Below the pieces are notes generated by a model. It saw nothing but the letters and a program-made list of their open reading frames with translations. It was not told the origin of the DNA and made no database searches. Below are positions 48,781 through 57,298 of a stretch of DNA of 64,000 bases, in pieces. Positions within the stretch are counted from its first letter, which is position 1. Each line of letters opens with the position of its first letter. The translations under genes were made by a program, and so were the position numbers. Source of the DNA: Corynebacterium stationis (GTDB taxonomy: Bacteria > Actinomycetota > Actinomycetes > Mycobacteriales > Mycobacteriaceae); assembly GCF_001941345.1 (NCBI RefSeq), contig NZ_CP009251.1, positions 868,001-932,000 on the forward strand, written 5' to 3'.

Positions 48781-49629
48781 TTAACTGCCAAATGCTGCGA
48801 AGGCCGCAACCACCACGAATACCGTGACGACGCCGTCAACCATGCCGACATACTTCGGCGGGATACGCTTGCCGCGACGCTGGGCGATGCGCGGCACAGC
48901 GTAGCTGCGTGCGGCAAGCAGCGCGCCGACGACCGCGACCGGCCAGGTGTGTGGCTGTGCGAACGCCAAGCCGAGCGCGGCGACACAGACTATCGCGTGA
49001 AATATTACGGATTGGATAAAGCGCGAACGGCTGCCGAAGTCGCGAATCAGCGTCTTGACGTAATAGATAGAGCCGCCGAAATACAGTGCGAACCAGGCGG
49101 TTGCCCACCAGAGATCCCCACTTACGGCAGCTGGTGTGCCGTTAGTGCTTATCGATGCCACCGTCGGCAACATCATCGCCGCCGCCAACACCGTCGACCA
49201 GCCAGAAACCAGTGAGCGCTCACGGCGTTTGATGGTTTCATACACGGCAACTACGATAATCGGCGCGAAGATTGGCAGCCAAGCAATCAGTTGCCACTGC
49301 GTAATCAGCGCCGCGATCCCCGCCAGCGCAGTAATCGCACCGTAGGTAAGTACCGGCGGCAGATGCTTTGGGCGCAAACGGCCCTTGACCCAAATAGTGA
49401 TGGCGAAATACGTGAAATACCCGGCCCACCACGTAATCAGCAAGGGCAGTGCCGCCCACGAGGGCTGCAGAATGAGGCCCATCAGCGGCGGGATAAACAA
49501 CATGAACCACGCGCCGTGTTGGTTGGGCATCCATCCTTGGGAGCGGCGCGTCTTAGCCCTTGCGTTAGAGCGCTTTGCAGTAGGAGCGTTCGGGTGGCCT
49601 TGAGTGGTGGAAACTACCGCGCTCGACAT
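48781..49629 (-). CDS. YwiC-like membrane protein
   Basis: Protein of 282 residues with AGGAG ahead of the ATG. The first ~33 residues are basic. From RRSQGWMPNQHGAWFMLFIP onward it is a polytopic membrane protein with about eight helices, matching YwiC-like proteins. These have the conserved NQHGAW start and an aromatic TWWAGYFTYFA segment. In Bacillus ywiC lies among anaerobic respiration genes; the function is not established. The gene lies 41 bases before mscCG on the same strand, so the two may be co-transcribed. Confidence 0.75.
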   Translation of the reverse strand: MSSAVVSTTQGHPNAPTAKRSNARAKTRRSQGWMPNQHGAWFMLFIPPLMGLILQPSWAALPLLITWWAGYFTYFAITIWVKGRLRPKHLPPVLTYGAITALAGIAALITQWQLIAWLPIFAPIIVVAVYETIKRRERSLVSGWSTVLAAAMMLPTVASISTNGTPAAVSGDLWWATAWFALYFGGSIYYVKTLIRDFGSRSRFIQSVIFHAIVCVAALGLAFAQPHTWPVAVVGALLAARSYAVPRIAQRRGKRIPPKYVGMVDGVVTVFVVVAAFAAFGS

Positions 49630-49675
49630 ACCGAATGCTCCTGTACGTTAATACTTATAAACTAGTTATCTCCAA

Positions 49676-50239
49676 CTATCGTATGATATGTGCGCCTGCT
49701 TCTTCAAGCTCAATGAGAGCACTCTCACCTCGGTTTTTATCCACCGACGAGCACAGATTTGCAATCACCGAAACCGCGAAGCCTTCCTTGAGTGCATCTT
49801 TTGATGTGGCCAGCACACAATGGTCGGTTGCGATGCCTACTACATCGACTTCTGCGACGCCGGCATCGTTAAGCCATTGCGCCAACAACGTCGAGCCATC
49901 GGACGCTGCATGCCCCTCAAACCCCGAATACGCCGCGGTGTATTCACCCTTGCGGAAGTACTCCCGAATCTGCGACACATCCACATCCGGGTGCATGCGC
50001 GCGCCCTCGGAATCGGCCACGCAATGCGCCGGCCACGTATCAACAAAATCAGGCTGCTCGGAAAAGTGCGTTCCCGGATCAATATGCCAATCCTGCGTCG
50101 CGACAATCACGTCATAGTCGTGCTCAGACTGAAGCAGCTCATTAATTCCGTGCGCCACCTCATCACCGCGTTCGGTGCCCAAGGAACCACCAGGGCAGAA
50201 ATCATTTTGGACATCAACAATAATCAGTGCTTTGGACAT
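49676..50239 (-). CDS. pncA: Nicotinamidase
   Basis: Protein of 187 residues from MSKALIIVDVQND; an upstream GTG would add 34 non-conserved residues. It deamidates nicotinamide to nicotinate in NAD salvage. The catalytic Asp lies in VDVQNDFCPGGSL, metal ligands in TQDWHIDPGTHF, and the Cys nucleophile in VGIATDHCVLATSKDAL, with the cis-peptide region before it. Length and motifs are typical of bacterial PncA. The gene lies 46 bases before the YwiC-like gene in the same direction. Confidence 0.92.
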   Translation of the reverse strand: MSKALIIVDVQNDFCPGGSLGTERGDEVAHGINELLQSEHDYDVIVATQDWHIDPGTHFSEQPDFVDTWPAHCVADSEGARMHPDVDVSQIREYFRKGEYTAAYSGFEGHAASDGSTLLAQWLNDAGVAEVDVVGIATDHCVLATSKDALKEGFAVSVIANLCSSVDKNRGESALIELEEAGAHIIR

Positions 50240-50378
50240 ACTTTTAGGGTAGCCACCTCGTGCACTTTGTGCCGCCTGTGGATAACTTCGGCAGTTGCGT
50301 GACGCGTCAACGTAGTTATCCACAGATTTTTGAGCTTGCACTAGCGCGGGCTTGCGTTCGCCTTTTAGTGTCGAAGTT

Positions 50379-51500
50379 ATGAAAGGTCAACAGATTTTAG
50401 AACTCTTCACCACCAGCGGAGTAACCATCCTCCGCGATGTCTATGAGTGTTCCCCATACGATTTAGACAGTGGCGTGATGAAGCTTTCCACTGCCAGAAA
50501 ATACGTCAAACTTGCCGATGTACTCTTCGGCCCCACCGACTCTCCCCGTGTCCAGCGAGACGCTGTCGCTCTCGCAGAGCAGAGGGGATTAAGCATCGAA
50601 TATTTAGAGATAGTCGACAAGCACGCTAAGAAGCTCAAAACCCGCGGTGCTGCCTGGAAACTGCGCGCAGAACTCATCGCTTACGAAGGCACCCTGGACG
50701 AAGTTGACGAGCACGGCAAACAGCGTGTCACCGAAGAAGGGGGCGACAAACCCAAACAACGCGGCGTCCGCGTCGGCCGCGCTGTAGACGGACTACGCAC
50801 GATTAGCATCACCGATACTCAGCGCCGTATTACTGACTTAGAAAAGACCCTCGACGCTGCCATCAAAGACGATGACCAGCCACGCTCCGAGGCATTGCTC
50901 GAGCCCTTCTGGGACTTAGTCGAAGGACACGGCACCGGTCTCATCAAGCCCGAATACCGCACCGTCATCGCTATTGGTCTGGATGACTTCGCCAAAGTCT
51001 CGTGCGGCAATGGCGACGACGTCATCGTCGCTTTATCCGACGGCACGACGATGACCGGAACTGAGTTCATCAATGCTGCGATGGAAGGCGCTCTGGGCGA
51101 CAAGCTCTATGTAGGGCTCTTCCATCCCACTGCTGGGCCGGTCAATCTCTACGAAGCACGGTTCGCGTCAGACAAGCTGCGCACTTTAGCCATGGCAGAA
51201 AATCTCGTCTGTCCCTGGCCCGACTGTAATATCCCTGCCGATAGGTGCCAAGTCCACCATATCGATGCCCACAAACACGGCGGGCATACGAAACCGTCCA
51301 ATCTGACGATGTTGTGTAAGTACCACAACGGTGTGAATGATGATGACGGCCCAGCAAAGCCCGGCCGCAAGAAACGAAAACGACCGAGTCGCGGCAGGAT
51401 GCGCCGCCACCGCGGCAAAGTCCGCTTACAGACCCCAGGCGGAAAACTTCTGGGCAACTCGCACCACCTGAGCAGCATGGGAGCGATGGACCTCATCTAA
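50379..51500 (+). CDS. HNH endonuclease-domain protein
   Basis: Protein of 373 residues from MKGQQILELF; an upstream GTG/TTG-type extension at 50352 is less likely. Residues 1-115 are helical. The C-terminal zinc-HNH module is near 278-320: NLVCPWPDCNIPADRCQVHH, then HKHGGHTKPSNLTMLCKYHN, with paired Cys and the catalytic His. A basic tail follows (GRKKRKRPSRGRMRRHRGK). Many such HNH proteins occur in multiple copies in corynebacteria and related actinomycetes, often scattered; their cellular role is unsettled. Its start is 139 bases from divergent pncA. Confidence 0.78.
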   Translation: MKGQQILELFTTSGVTILRDVYECSPYDLDSGVMKLSTARKYVKLADVLFGPTDSPRVQRDAVALAEQRGLSIEYLEIVDKHAKKLKTRGAAWKLRAELIAYEGTLDEVDEHGKQRVTEEGGDKPKQRGVRVGRAVDGLRTISITDTQRRITDLEKTLDAAIKDDDQPRSEALLEPFWDLVEGHGTGLIKPEYRTVIAIGLDDFAKVSCGNGDDVIVALSDGTTMTGTEFINAAMEGALGDKLYVGLFHPTAGPVNLYEARFASDKLRTLAMAENLVCPWPDCNIPADRCQVHHIDAHKHGGHTKPSNLTMLCKYHNGVNDDDGPAKPGRKKRKRPSRGRMRRHRGKVRLQTPGGKLLGNSHHLSSMGAMDLI

Positions 51501-51726
51501 CCGCCTCCGCGCCGCAAGGAGGCAATCACGCGCACCCCGACGAGATATCCGGTCTGGTCGGGCAATTCGGTGATCGCTTTTTAAGAATGCGAACCAGGAC
51601 AGACCTACTGACGTTCTGGAGGAGCGGCTAAAGCGGGGCATTTAGCGCCCGAGAAACTCGTCCATATATAATGATTCCAGCGTGCACGCCGACGGGTGTT
51701 TTAGCCCAGTTGCGCTGCTACGTGCT

Positions 51727-51800
51727 GGGGCTATAGCTCAGTCGGTTAGAGCCGCGGACTCATAATCCGCTGGTCGCGGGTTCGAGCCCCGCTGGCCCCA
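51727..51800 (+). tRNA. tRNA with CAU anticodon, probably tRNA-Ile2 (lysidine type)
   Basis: A full cloverleaf is visible: acceptor GGGGCTA/TGGCCCC, D arm AGCTCAGTCGGTTAGAGC, anticodon arm GCGGA-CTCATAA-TCCGC with CAT at positions 34-36, T arm with GGTTCGAGCC, discriminator A. CCA is not encoded. A CTCATAA loop occurs in both elongator tRNA-Met and tRNA-Ile2 (whose C34 is changed by TilS). The GGGGC acceptor favours Ile2, but elongator Met cannot be excluded by eye. Confidence 0.9.
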
Positions 51801-52111
51801 CAAAATCCCCCTTTCCACAGGTCAGGGGGTTTACTTTTGAGTCGTGTGCCCATGTGGGCAACCTAGCTGCGGAGCCTAACATTCTAGTGAAGCGGCAGAG
51901 GGTGAGATTTTGGATTGGCACTGGACGGGCTTCCAAAGTCTACCCTGCGCTTATTCTCAAAATATCTATCTGGGTCGTTCTGAAGAAGCTTGATTCGGCC
52001 GACTCTGTGGGCGCTGGTTATGTGCTCAGTTGGTCTGCGCATTGTTGCTCGCTTTCCAGTACAGAAAAGTCGCCCTTGACCGCGTATAGGGGAAGCGGTT
52101 CAACGACGATT
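51801..52111. other. Intergenic region after the tRNA
   Basis: About 310 bases with no supported gene. A frame at 51854-52123 gives 89 codons but has no ribosome site or recognisable protein. A short CCCCCTT...AGGGGG stem just after the tRNA (near 51806-51830) could end its transcription. Confidence 0.4.
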
Positions 52112-52161
52112 AGAAAAGCCTAGGCGCACTGTCTGGATAGTGTCATGGTGTGCGCCTAGGC
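52112..52161 (-). terminator. Intrinsic terminator of hmp
   Basis: A perfect 12-bp stem (GCCTAGGCGCAC at 52118-52129 with its complement at 52150-52161) around a 20-base loop. On the - strand it is followed by TTTTCT, 27 bases after the hmp stop. Confidence 0.85.
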
Positions 52162-52188
52162 AAGTTTCAATGGGCTTAGCTAAAGGGC

Positions 52189-53361
52189 CTAGTTAATCAG
52201 CCAATCATTAGGGCTGAAGAGTTCAAACTTCACAGATGCTGGCTGCGCGTCAGGCTCAAGGCTGTCGATATTGCTGCGGATTGCCTGGAGGAAGTTGGTG
52301 CCGCCGCAGATGTAGACGTCGGCGCCGCCGAGGTTGTGGGCGGAGACATCAAGAAGCTCGCCGTTGCTACGCACTGCCGAAACGAGCTCGCAATTATCCA
52401 GCTGACCAGCAAGCGCGCGGATGTGGCCTTCTTGTGCCCAGGACTCGGCGGAGTCATCGGCGTGCAGGTAGAGCACCTCGCGGCTGGTCCTGTTCTGCGC
52501 CAGGTGCGCAAGCATGCCCACCATCGGGGTCGAGCCAATACCGGAAGAAATCAGCACGGCTGGGCGGTCGGAATCCTGCAGCACCAGCTCGCCGGCCGCA
52601 AGGGTGGCTTCGATGGTGTCACCGACGTCCACGGCCTCACGCAGGTGGTTGGAGACCTCGCCGTCAGTTTCTACGGCGATGCGGTACTGAGTCGAGTCGC
52701 CACCGATAATTGAGTACTGGCGCAACTGGCGTGCGCCATCGGGCAGCTTGACGCCCACGGAGGTGTACTGGCCAGGCTGCGGTTCGGTGAAATCGCCTTC
52801 GAGGACGTATTCGGTAACGCGCTCGGTCAGCTCGTTCTTTTCGATGACCTTGGCTTCACGGAATACGTCACCTGGCTCAACGCCATCGGATGCGTACAGA
52901 ATCTTCTCGTGGTCGATGAGGATTCCGGCCATAATCCAGTACACCGCAGACCATGCTTCGGCGACCTCTGGAGTGACGGCCTCGCCAAGGACTTCCGCCA
53001 CTGCAGCTAGGAGGTGATCGTGGACAATCGGGTACTGGTCTTCGGTGATTCCCAGAGATACGTGCTTGTGAGCGATGCGGTTGAGGAGTTCGACTGGATC
53101 CGGTGCGTTGGGATCAACCAACATGGTTGCAAAGGTTGCTACCGATGCAGCCAGAGCCTTTTGCTGTTCGCCAGACTTTTGGTTGCCGCGGTTGAAAGTA
53201 TCGCGCAGCAGCTCTGGGTGAGCCGCGAACATCTTGCCGTAGAAGGTATGCGCGATGAGCTCAATCTTTTCGCCGACTGCAGGGAGTGTGGCTCTGACGA
53301 TTTCTTCGTGCGCAGGGGAAAGTCGCTGGGCCTTGGTGCCGGGCTTTGACGTGACGAACAT
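52189..53361 (-). CDS. hmp: Flavohaemoprotein (nitric oxide dioxygenase)
   Basis: Protein of 390 residues with GGAGGA ribosome site. It oxidises NO to nitrate with O2 and NAD(P)H in the cytoplasm. The N-terminal globin domain (about 10-140) contains IAHTFYGKMFAAHPELL (distal region) and the proximal haem His in RIAHKHVSLGI. The FAD domain has RQLRQYSIIGG and the NAD domain LISSGIGSTPMVGMLAHL plus the closing ELFSPNDW. All domains are intact and length is typical. Palindromic AT-rich sequence before the start may bind a NO sensor, but I did not recognise a definite operator. Confidence 0.93.
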   Translation of the reverse strand: MFVTSKPGTKAQRLSPAHEEIVRATLPAVGEKIELIAHTFYGKMFAAHPELLRDTFNRGNQKSGEQQKALAASVATFATMLVDPNAPDPVELLNRIAHKHVSLGITEDQYPIVHDHLLAAVAEVLGEAVTPEVAEAWSAVYWIMAGILIDHEKILYASDGVEPGDVFREAKVIEKNELTERVTEYVLEGDFTEPQPGQYTSVGVKLPDGARQLRQYSIIGGDSTQYRIAVETDGEVSNHLREAVDVGDTIEATLAAGELVLQDSDRPAVLISSGIGSTPMVGMLAHLAQNRTSREVLYLHADDSAESWAQEGHIRALAGQLDNCELVSAVRSNGELLDVSAHNLGGADVYICGGTNFLQAIRSNIDSLEPDAQPASVKFELFSPNDWLIN

Positions 53362-53672
53362 GAAACTCCTCCAAAAGTCAGAAACAAAAGATTAAGTACG
53401 ACTTTATTCGTGTTTATTAATTCTTCAATATGGGCTTGGTCATATTTGCCCCCGTTGCTAAACATGTGAAGCTTCTTGGAGTGTTTGCACACGAAGAGAT
53501 TGTGCATGGGCGCAGGACTTTCGCTTTAGTTACCTCGGACGTTCGATTCCAGGAAAATCACCGTATGAAATGTCGCCTGCTGGAAAATATTGATGAGGCT
53601 TGCCCCCGGGAATTGGGGGAGAGCACGGGGAAACTGGTCTCGCGGTGTCGTCGATAAGGGCAGACTGGATTC
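53362..53672. other. Divergent intergenic region hmp / esterase
   Basis: About 310 bases holding the hmp promoter (AT-rich, near 53370-53430) and that of the divergent esterase. An open frame at 53430-53657 has no ribosome site and no protein-like features. Confidence 0.4.
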
Positions 53673-54587
53673 ATGAACTATCTACATCCCGATGCCCAAG
53701 CCTTCCTGGATTCCACGCGTGATGCGCCGCAATTAGATACCCAAACGCCGGAGAAAAACCGGCAGGACCAATTACGAGCAAGTAGCTCGCGGGGGACAAA
53801 GACGGAACTAGCCTCAGTCTTTGATTCGACTATTCGTGGAGTCAACGTGCGGGTATATATCCCAGAAGCTGCCGAGAAAACTGCAGAGGACCAGCCGGTT
53901 TTTATTTACTTCCACGGCGGCGGTTGGGTACTAGGGGATGTCGAGGTTTCAGATCCGGCAGTCCGCGATATCGCCGCGGCATCGGAAATGGTCTGCATTA
54001 GCGTGGATTACCGTCGTGCGCCAGAGCATCCTTTTCCTGCTGCGTTGGATGATTGCCTGGCAGTAGTCGATGGCGTGCTCGCCGGTGAAACGATGCTGGG
54101 AATTGAGCCGAAGCGAATTGCTATCGGAGGTGATAGTGCCGGTGGCAATATTGCGGCGGTGATCGCGCAGGAGCGACGTGAGCAGATTGCGCACCAAGTA
54201 CTTGTTTATCCGGTCATGGATTTATCAAGCTTGGATACCCCGTCGCATCAGAAATACGAGGACGGCTATTACCTCACGCGCCGGAGGCTGGAATACTTTT
54301 ATGACGCTTACGCTGGCGGAGCGGACCGGAGCAATGTTCGTATGTCGCCGGGGCTGAACCCGGATCTGGCAGGGCTGCCGCCGGCGACAGTGATTACGGC
54401 TGAACATGATCCGTTAGTTAGCGAGGTAAGCAGCTACGCGCGGCGGATGTTGGAGGCCGGCAACACCGTGAATGCCGTGCAATTTAATGGGCAGGTTCAT
54501 CCATTCGTGCAGGTTGGTGGAGTTATTCGAGATGGGAAAGTAGCGCGCCGGGTGATTGGAACAGAGCTTAAAGCAGCGCTGCGATAG
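53673..54587 (+). CDS. Alpha/beta hydrolase, hormone-sensitive-lipase-family carboxylesterase
   Basis: Protein of 304 residues. Signature motifs of family IV esterases are intact: oxyanion-hole YFHGGGWVLGD near residue 79, VSVDYRRAPEHPFPAALDD, nucleophile elbow IGGDSAGGNIAA near residue 150, acidic residue in ITAEHDPLVSE and the His in GQVHPFVQ. No signal peptide, so it is cytoplasmic. It would hydrolyse short-chain esters. It is convergent with phoD and divergent from hmp. Confidence 0.88.
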   Translation: MNYLHPDAQAFLDSTRDAPQLDTQTPEKNRQDQLRASSSRGTKTELASVFDSTIRGVNVRVYIPEAAEKTAEDQPVFIYFHGGGWVLGDVEVSDPAVRDIAAASEMVCISVDYRRAPEHPFPAALDDCLAVVDGVLAGETMLGIEPKRIAIGGDSAGGNIAAVIAQERREQIAHQVLVYPVMDLSSLDTPSHQKYEDGYYLTRRRLEYFYDAYAGGADRSNVRMSPGLNPDLAGLPPATVITAEHDPLVSEVSSYARRMLEAGNTVNAVQFNGQVHPFVQVGGVIRDGKVARRVIGTELKAALR

Positions 54588-54605
54588 ATCTAGTGTGGGT
54601 AAACA

Positions 54606-56264
54606 TTACGAGGTAAAGCCTTGGCCCTTACGCCAGGTCAGAGTGATTTTATCGCTAACGGGAGCTTGCGGGTCACCGATGGCGTTGACGCGCAGCCAGT
54701 GCATCTCGGCTTCCTCGCGGCGAATCGTCACATAGGAATAGCCGTGGTGGACGAGGTTGACGTGGCGGCAATGTGGGTTGGCGGCTTGGATAATTTGCTG
54801 CGCCGCTAGGGTTAGCGGATTGTTCGGTGGAATGCCCAGAATCTCATCCACATTGGGTGCAGATACTGAAGAGCAGACTAGTTCCGCACCCAGTGGGCCG
54901 GCGTCTGCAGCTTGGTTTGGTGCATGGAGGGTGTGCGCCCACTCGGTGTGAATATCGCCGGTGAGAAAAAGCGGGTTAGCGCCGGTGTTGTGATGGTGTT
55001 TTTCTAGAACCTGCAGCAAGTTGGCGCGTTCGGTGGTGTAGCCATCCCACTGATCGCCATTGAGCGGCAGGTTGTTGATATTGGAACTCAGCGCGTTGGA
55101 GACGGAAGAAACATCCGGATTATTGTTTAGTGCTACAAGGTTAAGCGGGGCGAACATCACGGAATTGCCGAGAACATTCTAGGCGACATGAGAAGATTCA
55201 ATCTTATTGATCAGCCAGTTATATTGTTCACTGCCTAACAATGTGCGCGTCGGGTCGGTAGCAACAGTAGGGGACTTTGTTTGCTCATCGCGGTAGGTGC
55301 GCAAGTCCATCAGCGTTAGTTCGGCTAGATCTCCGAAGGTAAACGAGCGGTAGATATGACCGTTTTCAGAAGGGCTCGTTGCACGGACCGGCATCCATTC
55401 GAAGTAGGCCTGCATGGCGGCATCGCGCCTAGTGATCCACTCACCTTGCGTGGTCGGGTCGTGGTTTTCGGCGCCGTGGGCCCAGGAATTATTAGCAGTT
55501 TCGTGGTCATCCCACACAGCAATCCAGGGTAGGGCGGCGTGCGCTGCCTGGAGATTATCATCGGTGCGGTAGCGCGCATACCGGCGGCGATAGTCATTGA
55601 GCGTGCGCAGTTCATGTGCTGGATCGTGCAGACGGACAGGCCCGTTGCCGGCGTATTCACCGGAGGCGTATTCGTAGATGTAGTCGCCGAGGAATAAGGT
55701 GGCATCGAAAAGCTCTGCTCTATTGGACATATCCCGATATGCGCTGAAATACCCAGATTCCCAATTGGCGCACGAGGCCACGGCCAAGGTCAGCTGGTCC
55801 ACCGACGTGCCCGGGGCAGGGGCGGTCTTCGTGCGACCGGTGGGAGATACCTGTCCGGAATAGCTGCCGCTGGTGACAATAAAGCGATAGAAATACACCG
55901 TGGCTGACTGCAGGCTAAACGGATCCACGTGGATGGTGTAATCGCGGCTAGAATCTGTGGTGACATCGCCCGTGGCCACGATGGTGTGGAAATCTTGGGT
56001 GGAGGAGATTTCCCAGCGCACGGTGACTTGTGCCTCTGGTGCGGTAACGCGCGTCCACAACACCACCGAGTTGGAGATGGGATCGCCCGATGCCACACCG
56101 TGGGCAAAAGGCGGCGGTGCCAGCTGCGGCTGTGGCCGATTGGCCAAAGCAGTGGGGATATTGCTGGCGGTAAGCGTGGCCGCAGCTGCGGTGCCAGCAG
56201 CCGTGCCAGCGGCGTAGATAATCTTGCGTCGCGAAATCTTTCTCACATCGATATGATGTGCCAC
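54606..56264 (-). pseudogene. phoD: PhoD-type alkaline phosphatase, broken by an amber codon
   Basis: A frame of 553 codons encodes a Tat-exported PhoD phosphodiesterase/phosphatase. The twin-arginine signal is ISRRKIIYAAG with a following hydrophobic stretch. PhoD N-terminal and metallophosphatase motifs follow: HGVASGDP, LWTRVT, FLGDYIYEYASG, WDDHETANNSWAHGA and FLTGDIHTEWAH. Codon 362 is TAG (plus strand CTA at 55179-55181) inside ESSHVA-stop-NVLGNSVMFAPL. PhoD proteins have Trp here, so a TGG to TAG change is likely. The frame stays open after it, and no other lesion is seen, which points to a recent event, a read-through case or a base-call error. Confidence 0.88.
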
Positions 56265-56357
56265 CTGTATAAACCCTGCAACCGGACAAGCGGAAGTTCT
56301 TGTGTCATTAGCGTGGCGTTAACCTGCTGGGGGTCTTCGACCCGGAACGTCAGGTGT

Positions 56358-56372
56358 TTACCTAGGTAAGGT
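56358..56372 (+). promoter_or_regulatory. Palindrome and -10 box for leaderless serine-hydrolase mRNA
   Basis: TTACCTAGGTAA (56358-56369) is a perfect 12-base palindrome. It overlaps TAAGGT (56367-56372), a TANNNT -10 seven bases before the ATG at 56380. This is leaderless geometry, and a repressor on the palindrome would block the -10. The paralogue at 59938 keeps the -10 but not the palindrome. Confidence 0.5.
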
Positions 56373-56379
56373 TTAGGGC

Positions 56380-57183
56380 ATGAGCGCACTAGACAAGATT
56401 TCACAATGGCCAGTAGACAATGTTGCCGGTGCCTTAATCGGACCCAACGGGGTGGAAGCCTTGGGCGATACTGCCCGCGAGTATGACATCAAATCCGTGA
56501 CCAAACCTGTTGTTGCCCTGGGCGTGATGTTGGCAGTAGAAGAAGGTGCAGTCGAGCTGGACCAACCCGCTGGCCCGGAAGGATCCACCTTGCGACACTT
56601 GCTCTCGCATGCCTCCGGCGTGGATTTTGACTCGCGCGAGTCCAAGCGCCCAGTAGAAGACCGCCGCATTTATTCTTCCGCCGGTTACGAGTGGGCTGCC
56701 GAGATTGTTGCCGATGCCACCGGCATGGATTTTCCGGTCTACCTCCAAGAAGGCCTATTTGAGCCATTAGGCATGAACTCCACCCGTTTGAAAGGAAGTG
56801 CTGGGCACGGGCTTATCTCCAGTGTGGATGACCTGGTGAAATTTGCCTCTGAGGTGCTCAACCCACAGATTATTCACCCGGATACTTTGGCGGAAATGCG
56901 CACGGTGCAATTTCCAGACCTGCGCGGCATTGTCCCGGGTTATGGCATGCACCGCCCGTGCCCGTGGGGCTTAGGCTTTGAAATCCATGGAGAGAAAGAC
57001 CCGCACTGGATGAGTACTAATATGCCTGCCGATGCCGCCGGGCACTTCGGCATGAGTGGTACCTACCTGTGGGTCGCCGATGACTACGCCATGGTCGCAC
57101 TTGCTGACCGCGACTTTGGCGAATGGGCTAAATCGCTGTGGCAAGAAACCAATGAAGCTATCTGGGCAGAGTTACAAGGCTAG
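56380..57183 (+). CDS. Serine hydrolase of the beta-lactamase class C fold (copy 1)
   Basis: Protein of 267 residues without signal peptide. The SxxK nucleophile motif is in DIKSVTKPVVAL near residue 39, YSSAGYEWAAE holds the Tyr motif (YSS in place of YxN) near residue 97, and GHFGMSGTYLWV takes the place of KTG. LRHLLSHASGVDFDSR is typical of the family. Substrate unknown; many are esterases or peptidases. The ATG is probably the mRNA 5' end (see the promoter entry). It is about 88% identical by eye to the gene at 59938 and separated from it only by the betT-like gene. Confidence 0.85.
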   Translation: MSALDKISQWPVDNVAGALIGPNGVEALGDTAREYDIKSVTKPVVALGVMLAVEEGAVELDQPAGPEGSTLRHLLSHASGVDFDSRESKRPVEDRRIYSSAGYEWAAEIVADATGMDFPVYLQEGLFEPLGMNSTRLKGSAGHGLISSVDDLVKFASEVLNPQIIHPDTLAEMRTVQFPDLRGIVPGYGMHRPCPWGLGFEIHGEKDPHWMSTNMPADAAGHFGMSGTYLWVADDYAMVALADRDFGEWAKSLWQETNEAIWAELQG

Positions 57184-57236
57184 TTTTATGTGGGGTTCAG
57201 GACGTAGTCGATGCGGGGGAGTGGAGGAATAACAAA

Positions 57237-57282
57237 GCCGCGGTGCGCACCTTCGAGAATCTTGATGTGTGCGAGCCGCGGC
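57237..57282. terminator. Hairpin between convergent serine hydrolase and transporter genes
   Basis: GCCGCGG (57237-57243) pairs exactly with CCGCGGC (57276-57282) and the stem extends imperfectly through TGCGCAC and GTGTGCG. It lies between stops at 57183 and 57299. Confidence 0.6.
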
Positions 57283-57298
57283 GATGCTATTAATTTAT

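Noticed and set aside
51854..52123. 89-codon frame after the tRNA
   Set aside because: No ribosome site, unusual composition, and it runs into the hmp terminator stem.
53430..53657. 75-codon frame between hmp and the esterase
   Set aside because: It lies over the probable promoter region and has no ribosome site or family resemblance.
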